DNA of 10,351 nucleotides from JAVBNJ01 sp031551625. Lineage in GTDB: Bacteria; Bacteroidota; Bacteroidia; Bacteroidales; UBA932. Shown here piece by piece: positions 5,249 to 10,351 of this stretch. Each line of letters opens with the position of its first letter. The stretch's first letter is position 1. Location of the stretch: contig JAVBNJ010000075.1 in assembly GCA_031551625.1 (NCBI GenBank), positions 1-10,351 on the forward strand, given 5' to 3'. The notes under the pieces are model-generated. The model did no database searches and was not told where the DNA came from. It was given only the letters and a program-made list of their open reading frames with translations. The translations under genes were made by a program, and so were the position numbers.

Positions 5249-5857
5249 ATGAAAAAGTTTATCCTAATAATATTGATAATTGGTACGTTTGTTTCCTGTG
5301 CTTCCAAAAACGAACTAAAGAAAGGTGTACAACAGGCTGTACGCGAACAATTAGAAACCTATCCCGAAAGCTGCCTGCAAGATATTTACAAAAACTTTTT
5401 CCAGGATTATTTCGGCCCCGGTCATTTGATACCGGACACAGCCGCTGCCGGGAATTACTTGCACCGCGAGTTAGACTCTTATACTTCAATTTCAGGGCTT
5501 GTAGCCGAACCAACCGGATGGCAAGGAAACTTCTACCGCATCAACCTTTCGGTATTGAAAGAGCAAAAAATCCCCTATTCTGTTTTCTTCGAAGCTTTTA
5601 TCGAAAGCGCGCAACAGGTATGCATGCCCTCGACCGGCGAATGGCTCGAAGAGTGGCAGAAGATTGTACAGATTATCGACGGAATGCAATTAAACCTGCC
5701 CGGCTACGAGGCCGATAAGAAGACATTGCGAGAACTCATACAATCCGGCAACTATGCCGTCCACCACAGCGAAGCCTACAACCAGCGCTACCAGCCACAT
5801 TATCGCTTGATTTCAAAAGAAATTTACGAAAGCCGGTTGAAACATTACTTAAATTAG
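5249..5857 (+). CDS. Conserved lipoprotein of unknown function
   Basis: A 202-residue predicted lipoprotein. Residues 1-16 are a signal peptide (MKK, then a hydrophobic stretch ending FVS) with lipobox Cys17, so the mature protein is expected to be membrane-anchored in the envelope. The mature part is soluble and carries distinctive conserved-looking blocks: DIYKNFFQDYFGPGHLIPDT (45-64), EPTGWQGNFYRINLSVL (87-103), a Trp-rich segment GEWLEEWQKIV (130-140) and VHHSEAYNQRYQPHYRLI (171-188). The His/Tyr/Arg-rich last block could be an active or ligand site, but I recognise no named family. Its stop codon overlaps the stop of the convergent fucosidase gene by four bases. The start is supported by the signal peptide and the promoter 23 bases upstream. 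The gene is probably monocistronic. Confidence 0.88.
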   Translation: MKKFILIILIIGTFVSCASKNELKKGVQQAVREQLETYPESCLQDIYKNFFQDYFGPGHLIPDTAAAGNYLHRELDSYTSISGLVAEPTGWQGNFYRINLSVLKEQKIPYSVFFEAFIESAQQVCMPSTGEWLEEWQKIVQIIDGMQLNLPGYEADKKTLRELIQSGNYAVHHSEAYNQRYQPHYRLISKEIYESRLKHYLN

Positions 5858-7269
5858 TTCGTTTTTACCGCGTAGCTGAATGCCAATGCCGGAAGTCCTA
5901 CCGGCAAGCCTTTCGGCAAGGTAACAACGGTTTTGGCTCCTTCTTTTTTCCATTTTACCGTCTTTCCGGTATGCAGCAATACCATTTTCGCTCCTTTGTC
6001 CGGTTCGTTTCCCTCCCATTCCACTTTCGCAGGAATGTCGCTACCTTCGGGCAGGCACACCATTGCATACACGTTTTGCCCGTCTTTGCTTTGGGTAAAC
6101 CAGGTGCTTCCATCGTTGTAATGTTTTGCAATACGAGTACTGTATATCGCTTCGCCATTCCTGGCCGTCCATTTGCCGATTTCGGCCAGGCGGGTTACCA
6201 CTTCGCCGGGCAACAACCCTTCGGGCGTTGGCCCCACGCCAAGCAACAGGCTTCCGCCTTTGGCTACGATTTCAATAAGCGAATGCACCACCTTGGCAGA
6301 CGTCTTAAACGATTGGTTCGGCACGTAGCCCCAGTCGGTACCCAGCGTCATACAGGTTTCCCATGGGTAAGGCAACTGAGTAGGCGGAATAGCCTGCTCA
6401 GGTGTCTGGTAATTCTCGTAAGGGCCGTGTATCATACGGTCAACCATTAGCAGGCCGGGCTGTGCTTCGCGCGCCATAGCGGCACTGCGGGGCATATCAA
6501 TGTCGGCCGACCAGCGTTGCTTTGTCTGTTTCTCTTCGGGCACCGGCGCCACCCAACCACCATCAAGCCAAAGAATATCAATATTTCCGTAATGGTGCAT
6601 CAGCTCCGACAACTGATTAAAGGTATATTGCTTGAACAACTCCCATTTCCACGGATGCTTGCGCACATCGTAGTTATTGCGGCGCGTAGCAGTGGCATAG
6701 CGCGGCCACCAGTAATGCTCCGAGTGCCAGTCGGGTTTTGAGAAATAAGCACCAATCATGTAGCCTTGCTGGCGGAAGGCTTCAAACACATGTTTTGCCA
6801 CATCGGCTTTCGGGTGTTGCGCAAAAGGCCCTTTGGCAATGGTAAAATCGGTTTCCTTAGAATCGAACATACAGAAGCCGTCGTGGTGCTTGGTGGTGAA
6901 CACCAGATAATTCATACCGGCGGCTTTGCCGGCACGCGCCCACTGTTCAGGATTAAAGCTGACCGGATTGAATACTTTCGACAATCCCCAGTACCATTCC
7001 TTGTAGACATTATAATCCATGGTGCTGTCGCGCGGAATCCACTCCTCGTCTTCGGAACAGATAGACCACGACTCCACAATACCCGGCACGGAGTAAAGCC
7101 CCCAATGGATAATCATTCCGAATTTCTGGTCTTGCCATTTATCGAGCTTCCGGAGCACCAGCGTATCGTCCGGCCACACATATTCGTCCGACGTGCCGTG
7201 TACAAACTGCGCCGGTAGCGCCAACCAGGCACCTGCAAAAAGAACGAGTAAAAATAATTTCAACCGCAT
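5854..7269 (-). CDS. Alpha-L-fucosidase, glycoside hydrolase family GH29
   Basis: The 471-residue exported enzyme removes terminal alpha-L-fucose from glycans. Residues 1-20 are a signal peptide ending ALPA, with no lipobox Cys, so a periplasmic or secreted location is likely. The catalytic barrel (about 38-370) shows GH29 hallmarks: KFGMIIHWGLYSVPG (49-63), FTTKHHDGFCMFDS (124-137), GAYFSKPDWH (173-182) and the nucleophile motif DILWLDGGW with Asp236. The WETCMTLGTDWGY block (303-315) is also typical. The acid/base residue is not certain; E285, E291 and E304 are candidates. Residues from about 375 form a beta-rich C-terminal domain. The ATG is three bases after the GH20 stop codon, indicating one operon. 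The 3' end overlaps the convergent lipoprotein gene by four bases, with no terminator visible. Linkage specificity cannot be read from the sequence. Confidence 0.95.
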   Translation of the reverse strand: MRLKLFLLVLFAGAWLALPAQFVHGTSDEYVWPDDTLVLRKLDKWQDQKFGMIIHWGLYSVPGIVESWSICSEDEEWIPRDSTMDYNVYKEWYWGLSKVFNPVSFNPEQWARAGKAAGMNYLVFTTKHHDGFCMFDSKETDFTIAKGPFAQHPKADVAKHVFEAFRQQGYMIGAYFSKPDWHSEHYWWPRYATATRRNNYDVRKHPWKWELFKQYTFNQLSELMHHYGNIDILWLDGGWVAPVPEEKQTKQRWSADIDMPRSAAMAREAQPGLLMVDRMIHGPYENYQTPEQAIPPTQLPYPWETCMTLGTDWGYVPNQSFKTSAKVVHSLIEIVAKGGSLLLGVGPTPEGLLPGEVVTRLAEIGKWTARNGEAIYSTRIAKHYNDGSTWFTQSKDGQNVYAMVCLPEGSDIPAKVEWEGNEPDKGAKMVLLHTGKTVKWKKEGAKTVVTLPKGLPVGLPALAFSYAVKTN

Positions 7270-7272
7270 AAC

Positions 7273-8928
7273 TTATTTTTTAGTTTCAACATTATTCTCT
7301 TCCATGTGTCGCGAAGCATTCACACCCATATATCCGTAGCGCAGGAACTGGCTTTGCAGGCGTTGCTTGAAATTTTCAAAATCGCGCTTTTCGCCCGGCG
7401 TCCAATCAATTTCGGCAATCGCCGCCGAACGGGGGAATACCATGTATTCCAAATGTTCGGGCGTTTTAATGTATTCCGTCCAGATATTTCCCTGCATGCC
7501 GAGGATATGTGGACGCTTGTCAACGGGCAATGAATCAGGAACAGGGTTGAACGAATACACTTTGCCGAGCGGCACGTAGCCGCCTATTGACAACGGTTCC
7601 GAGGCCTTATCCTTTGCCTGGTAGTAGTCGAGGTAACAATACTTTGTAGGTGTCATAATGACATCGTGCCCTTGCATGGCCGCCTCAATACCGCCTTTCT
7701 CGCCGCGCCACGACATCACCGTGGCGTTAGGCGCCAAACCACCCTCGAGGATTTCGTCCCACCCGATAATTTTCTTGCCTTTGGCGTTCACAAACTTTTC
7801 GATACGCTGTATAAAATAACTTTGTAGCCCATGCTCATCTTTCAATTTGTGCTGTTTGATCATAGCTTGGCAGTGCGCACATTTTTTCCAGTGATCTTTC
7901 GGACACTCGTCGCCACCAATGTGGATATATTCGCTCGGGAACAGCGGAATAATTTCGGCAATCACATCTTCTAAAAATGTGAACACACTGTCGGTGGTAC
8001 AGAATACCACCGGCGACACGCCCCACTCCTGCCACACTTCATACGTCGTATCGCGACGGCAGCAAAGCCACGGATACGAAGCCACTGCAGCTTGTGCATG
8101 CCCCGGCATTTCTATTTCGGGAATTACCTCAATGTAGCGTGATGCGGCATAAGCCACCACTTCTTTAATCTCGTCCTGCGTAAAATAACCGCCATAACGA
8201 ATCGTGTCGAATCTATGCTCGGTGTAGTGCCCCGCCATTGTGCCGCTGCGCCACGAACCCACTTCGTTTAACTTCGGATATTTCTTACTTTCGATGCGCC
8301 AGCCCTGATCATCGGTTAGGTGCCAATGGAAGCGGTTCATCTTTTGCATCGCCAGCAAGTCAATGTATTTTTTTACAAAATCGACCGGAAAGAAATGGCG
8401 GCACACATCAAGGTGCATTCCACGGTGGCGGAAACGCGGATAGTCTACAATTTCGGTACAGGCCATTGTCCAATTCACATTCCGTACCCGCTCTTTACTG
8501 TATATAGCCGGTGGCAGTAACTGGTACATGGTTTGCACGGCATAAAACCAACCGTTCGGCTCATTGGCCTGTACTGTGATATTATTTGTTTCAACATTTA
8601 ATTTATATCCATCTGACCCCAACTCCGGCATTTGTACCAATTCAAAAGAGATGTGGTTACCTTTCGGCTCCCCCCTTTGAGGGGCCAGGGAGAGCTGCAT
8701 TCCGGTAGCCGCTTTCACCTGCAATGCAAAATATTCCGCTATTTGCAAAGCTGCTTCATTACCTTCGGGAATATAAATAGTGGTTGATTTTTTCAACGTA
8801 AAATCGCCCTCTTTTTCCACCAGATTGGCCGGTAGCGGGATAATATCATAACGCGCATGCGGCGGTTGTTTTTCGGCACAAGCTGCTAAAATAGCAATTA
8901 TCAAGGAAAATAAAAGGATTTTTTTCAT
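7273..8928 (-). CDS. Beta-N-acetylhexosaminidase lipoprotein, glycoside hydrolase family GH20
   Basis: The 551-residue enzyme hydrolyses terminal beta-linked GlcNAc or GalNAc from glycans. Residues 1-16 are a lipoprotein signal peptide (lipobox LAAC, Cys17), placing it on the outer or inner membrane. Residues about 25-155 form the GH20b-type N-terminal domain; the barrel follows with RFRHRGMHLDVCRHFFP (165-181), FHWHLTDDQGWRIES (200-214), PEIEMPGHAQAA (270-281), the catalytic pair Asp340-Glu341 in YIHIGGDECPK (334-344), IIGWDEILEGG (387-397), VMSWRG (404-409) and NIWTEYI (481-487). Asp340 polarises the substrate acetamido group and Glu341 is the general acid, by family precedent. A GC-rich palindrome encodes part of residues 78-88, a likely surface-loop insertion. 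It is the first gene of the GH20-GH29 operon, with a promoter immediately upstream. Confidence 0.96.
   Translation of the reverse strand: MKKILLFSLIIAILAACAEKQPPHARYDIIPLPANLVEKEGDFTLKKSTTIYIPEGNEAALQIAEYFALQVKAATGMQLSLAPQRGEPKGNHISFELVQMPELGSDGYKLNVETNNITVQANEPNGWFYAVQTMYQLLPPAIYSKERVRNVNWTMACTEIVDYPRFRHRGMHLDVCRHFFPVDFVKKYIDLLAMQKMNRFHWHLTDDQGWRIESKKYPKLNEVGSWRSGTMAGHYTEHRFDTIRYGGYFTQDEIKEVVAYAASRYIEVIPEIEMPGHAQAAVASYPWLCCRRDTTYEVWQEWGVSPVVFCTTDSVFTFLEDVIAEIIPLFPSEYIHIGGDECPKDHWKKCAHCQAMIKQHKLKDEHGLQSYFIQRIEKFVNAKGKKIIGWDEILEGGLAPNATVMSWRGEKGGIEAAMQGHDVIMTPTKYCYLDYYQAKDKASEPLSIGGYVPLGKVYSFNPVPDSLPVDKRPHILGMQGNIWTEYIKTPEHLEYMVFPRSAAIAEIDWTPGEKRDFENFKQRLQSQFLRYGYMGVNASRHMEENNVETKK
8666..8695. 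repeat. GC-rich palindromic sequence inside the GH20 gene
   Basis: A stem CCCCT-TTG-AGGGG (8672-8684) sits in a C/G-rich stretch flanked by GGCTCC and CCAGGGAGAGC, unlike the surrounding coding DNA. On the coding strand it supplies codons for residues about 78-88, between two strand-forming segments. The CCCCT...AGGGG layout resembles short palindromes repeated in some Bacteroidota genomes; that is recollection, not a search. Confidence 0.5.
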
Positions 8929-8953
8929 GGTTCAATTAAGTTAATTTCGAAAA

Positions 8954-8984
8954 CAAAAATACAAAAATAATGCATATAAATCAA
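8954..8984 (-). promoter_or_regulatory. GH20-GH29 operon promoter with tandem -7 boxes
   Basis: On the minus strand two TATTTTTG copies lie head to tail (8962-8969, then 8954-8961). The copy nearer the gene is 20 bases from a TTG (8984-8982), a good Bacteroidota promoter ending 25 bases before the GH20 ATG. The other copy is only 12 bases from that TTG, too close to use it. Confidence 0.65.
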
Positions 8985-8988
8985 ACCC

Positions 8989-9023
8989 CTTTCAAGGATA
9001 TGAAATCCTTGAAGGTTTTTTTT
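8989..9023 (+). terminator. Hairpin with T8 tail, terminator-like on the plus strand
   Basis: TTCAAGGAT (8991-8999) and ATCCTTGAA (9005-9013) pair perfectly around a 5-base loop; one wobble and one C-G pair extend the stem before eight T (9016-9023). By shape this is a Rho-independent terminator for plus-strand transcription, yet no plus-strand gene lies upstream. It may limit antisense transcription or act as a minus-strand hairpin after the small ORF at 9046-9147. Confidence 0.55.
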
Positions 9024-9024
9024 A

Positions 9025-9038
9025 ACTAATTAATTAGT
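9025..9038. repeat. 14-base AT-rich palindrome ACTAATTAATTAGT
   Basis: A perfect dyad lying between the T8 hairpin and the stop of the possible small ORF. It could be a protein-binding site, but AT-rich palindromes of this length arise readily by chance here. Confidence 0.35.
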
Positions 9039-9045
9039 ATTATTG

Positions 9046-9147
9046 CTAAAATAATTTGCTCAATAGGAACGCCAATAGAAAACCCAGCAGCACCCCGATA
9101 AGGATAGCAGAGCCGGACAGCACGCCAGCTAATGCCGCAGTAATCAT
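9046..9147 (-). CDS. Possible 33-residue membrane peptide (or gene remnant)
   Basis: From ATG 9147-9145 to TAG 9048-9046 the minus strand encodes 33 residues that are almost entirely hydrophobic: ITAALAGVLSGSAILIGVLL (residues 2-21), then GFLLAFLLSKLF. This predicts one membrane helix with small-residue (G/A/S) packing positions and a lysine near the C-terminus. The stretch is clearly richer in GC than the flanking intergenic DNA, as expected for coding or formerly coding sequence. It begins 18 bases after the ohr terminator hairpin and has no recognisable promoter. The segment is reminiscent of the N-terminal helix of ZIP-type metal transporters, so a truncated remnant is the main alternative. 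Expression and function are unknown. Confidence 0.35.
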   Translation of the reverse strand: MITAALAGVLSGSAILIGVLLGFLLAFLLSKLF

Positions 9148-9150
9148 GGG

Positions 9151-9208
9151 TTGAAAAGGTAAAAAGGTACAAGGGTAAAATGACGCTAGTCCCTTTCACC
9201 CTTGTACC
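9151..9208 (-). terminator. Terminator downstream of ohr
   Basis: GGTACAAGGGT (9166-9176) pairs exactly with ACCCTTGTACC (9198-9208), extended by three A-T pairs after one mismatch, around a 13-base loop. On the minus strand the hairpin starts 20 bases after the ohr stop codon and is followed by TTTTTACCTTTT, a good Rho-independent terminator. The left side also has near-tandem GGTAAAA/GGTACAA/GGGTAAAA units. Confidence 0.65.
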
Positions 9209-9227
9209 ATTGTTCCCCTACGCCCGT

Positions 9228-9635
9228 TTAAAGTACTGTCAATTTCACTTCCACGTTGTTGCGCGTAGCTTTCGAGTACGGGCAGAACTGGTGCGCTTTG
9301 GCTACCAATGCTTCGGCAGTAGCTTTATCTACACCCGGCACTTTCACCTGCAACTCTACCGAAATAGCGAATCCTTCGCCGTCTTTATTCAGCGACACCA
9401 ATGCAGTGGTTTCGGTTTGCCCTATCTTCGCATGATCCAAACGGGCCAGAAAGTTCAGCGCACCGTCAAAGCAAGCGGCATAGCCTGCGGCGAACAATTG
9501 TTCGGGATTGCTGAAATTGCCTTTATCGGGGCTGCCCGGCGAGCGCAAATCAAGGTCAATAATTTTGTCGTCCGATGCTACGTGGCCATTGCGTCCACCT
9601 ACCGAAGTAGCTTTTGCTGTGTACAATTTTTCCAT
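9228..9635 (-). CDS. ohr: Organic hydroperoxide resistance protein (Ohr subfamily of OsmC)
   Basis: The 135-residue cytosolic peroxidase reduces organic and fatty-acid hydroperoxides using a reactive cysteine pair. The start MEKLYTAKATSVGGRNGHV, PEQLFAAGYAACFDGAL (44-60) and FCPYSKATRNNVEVKL (117-132) are characteristic of Ohr. Cys55 (peroxidatic) and Cys118 (resolving), with Arg15 and Glu45, match the catalytic set known from Xylella Ohr (Arg19, Glu51, Cys61, Cys125) in order and near-equal spacing. Length is typical for Ohr (about 140). It stands alone: its own -7 box upstream and a strong hairpin downstream. In many bacteria a MarR-type OhrR regulates the gene; none is present in this window. 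OsmC proper is a close alternative, but the motifs favour Ohr. Confidence 0.92.
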   Translation of the reverse strand: MEKLYTAKATSVGGRNGHVASDDKIIDLDLRSPGSPDKGNFSNPEQLFAAGYAACFDGALNFLARLDHAKIGQTETTALVSLNKDGEGFAISVELQVKVPGVDKATAEALVAKAHQFCPYSKATRNNVEVKLTVL

Positions 9636-9682
9636 AATTTTTTTGTTTAATGATTTAATAATTTAAAGATTCTAGATTTTAA

Positions 9683-9690
9683 CAAAGATA
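9683..9690 (-). promoter_or_regulatory. ohr promoter, -7 element TATCTTTG
   Basis: A perfect TAnnTTTG match on the minus strand, 47 bases before the ohr ATG, in very AT-rich DNA. A TTG at the expected -33 distance is not seen (the nearest is about 30 bases away), so the call rests on the -7 box. The same TATCTTTG octamer serves the rarA promoter. Confidence 0.5.
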
Positions 9691-9743
9691 AGAATAAATT
9701 TAGAACTTGAAACATTAAAACAAACGGTGATGGAGAATAATAC

Positions 9744-10351
9744 TTACTCGTACCGAAGTGCCTCTATCGGATCAAGGCGCGATGCACGTACTGCCGGAAT
9801 GTAGCCCGAAGCAATGCTTACCATGAAACACACAGTAACGGATACCAGCATCCATAACCATGGAATAATAAATGGCGCACCGGTAAGCATGGCCACCAGG
9901 TTGCCGATAATAATGCCCAGTATGATGCCCAGCAAACCGCCCATTTGGCCGATAACAATAGATTCGAACAGAAATTGCTGTTTGATTGTAGACGAACGCG
10001 CACCAATAGCTTTGCGGGTACCTATTTCGCGGGTACGCTCGTTGACCGATACGAGCATGATGTTCATCAGCCCGACAGCCGCACCCAGCAGGGTAATCAT
10101 GCCTATTACGATAGCCACCAGTGTGGCATTGCCCATAAATCCCATCATCATTTCTACCATGGCATCACTGCGTTCCACGTTGAAATCCGTTTCGTCGTTT
10201 GCCGAAAGGCGGCGGATGATACGAAACAATCCTTCTGCTTCGGATATAGCCAACTCTGTTTGCTCGGGAAACAGCGGTGTTATTTCCAGATAAAAATTCT
10301 GGTTAGGTTTTCCGAATACCGATCGGGCATTGGTTACTGGAATAATCACAC
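9744..10351 (-). CDS. ABC transporter permease, MacB/FtsX type, C-terminal part (cut by right window edge)
   Basis: The last 201 residues of a permease whose beginning lies beyond base 10351; no true start is visible (the first in-window GTG is internal). The first ~70 residues are the end of an extracytoplasmic domain (LEITPLFPEQTELAISEAEG, then a polar helix). They are followed by three membrane segments: about 72-100 (MGNATLVAIVIGMITLLGAAVGLMNIML), 130-155 and 165-188. Between the first two is the cytosolic coupling motif SVNERTREIGTRKAIGARS (101-119), a hallmark of MacB-type permeases that work with a MacB/LolD-like ATPase. It ends ALRYE after the conserved VRASRLDPIEALR, typical of this family's C-terminus. 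Substrate (macrolides, peptides, lipoproteins or other) cannot be inferred from the fragment. No terminator is seen before ohr. Confidence 0.92.
   Translation of the reverse strand, partial: VIIPVTNARSVFGKPNQNFYLEITPLFPEQTELAISEAEGLFRIIRRLSANDETDFNVERSDAMVEMMMGFMGNATLVAIVIGMITLLGAAVGLMNIMLVSVNERTREIGTRKAIGARSSTIKQQFLFESIVIGQMGGLLGIILGIIIGNLVAMLTGAPFIIPWLWMLVSVTVCFMVSIASGYIPAVRASRLDPIEALRYE

Noticed and set aside
4627..5857. The two divergent unknown genes as a toxin-antitoxin pair
   Set aside because: They are divergent, 184 and 202 residues long, and one is an exported lipoprotein, which does not fit known toxin-antitoxin layouts.
6766..7218. Plus-strand open frame of 150 codons antisense to the fucosidase
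   Set aside because: The minus strand encodes a full GH29 enzyme here; the plus frame has no recognisable motif or start context.
5854..9147. A defence, toxin-antitoxin or mobile-element system around the hydrolases and the small ORF
   Set aside because: No transposase, integrase, nuclease, toxin motif, tRNA gene or attachment-site repeat is visible; the genes are ordinary glycoside hydrolases and a possible small peptide.
9180..9650. Plus-strand open frame of 156 codons across ohr
   Set aside because: It is antisense to a complete Ohr with intact catalytic cysteines and reads through the ohr terminator hairpin; considered a shadow.

Overview
The window looks like chromosomal DNA from a Gram-negative member of the Bacteroidota; the order cannot be fixed from this sequence. 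The evidence is the promoter grammar: perfect TAnnTTTG -7 elements lie before most transcription units, several with a TTG about 19-21 bases further upstream. Shine-Dalgarno sequences are largely absent, there is a KDO synthase (so lipopolysaccharide), and several lipoproteins carry Bacteroidota-like lipoboxes. Coding DNA is roughly balanced in GC, while the intergenic DNA is AT-rich and full of short repeats.

Layout. Positions 1-1818 (minus strand) hold a class 2-like dihydroorotate dehydrogenase (pyrD) followed by the N-terminal part of a cinA gene that runs off the left edge. A repeat-rich 366-base divergent control region (1819-2184) separates them from a plus-strand unit: rarA/mgsA (replication-fork AAA+ ATPase), a small AT-rich DUF3781-type gene that overlaps its end, and kdsA (metal-dependent type KDO-8-phosphate synthase). 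This unit closes with a nested hairpin terminator at 4566-4616. A conserved protein of unknown function (minus, 4627-5181) and an unknown lipoprotein (plus, 5249-5857) diverge from a control region of only 67 bases, in which the two -7 boxes form a perfect 18-base palindrome. Positions 5854-8928 (minus) are a two-gene glycan-degradation operon: a GH20 beta-N-acetylhexosaminidase lipoprotein, then a GH29 alpha-L-fucosidase. Positions 8929-9227 contain the GH20 promoter, hairpins and a possible 33-codon membrane peptide. The right end (minus) holds an Ohr/OsmC peroxidase with its own promoter and terminator, and the C-terminal part of a MacB/FtsX-type ABC permease that runs off the right edge.

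Most genes are housekeeping (pyrimidine synthesis, replication-fork repair, LPS sugar synthesis, peroxide defence). The GH20/GH29 pair would remove terminal N-acetylhexosamine and fucose from glycans at the cell surface and in the periplasm. No complete undescribed system is evident. The parts most worth a second look are the repeat architecture of the pyrD/rarA control region, the palindromic divergent promoter at 5208-5225, the small AT-rich gene inserted between rarA and kdsA, the two conserved unknown proteins, and the GC-rich palindrome inside the GH20 coding sequence.
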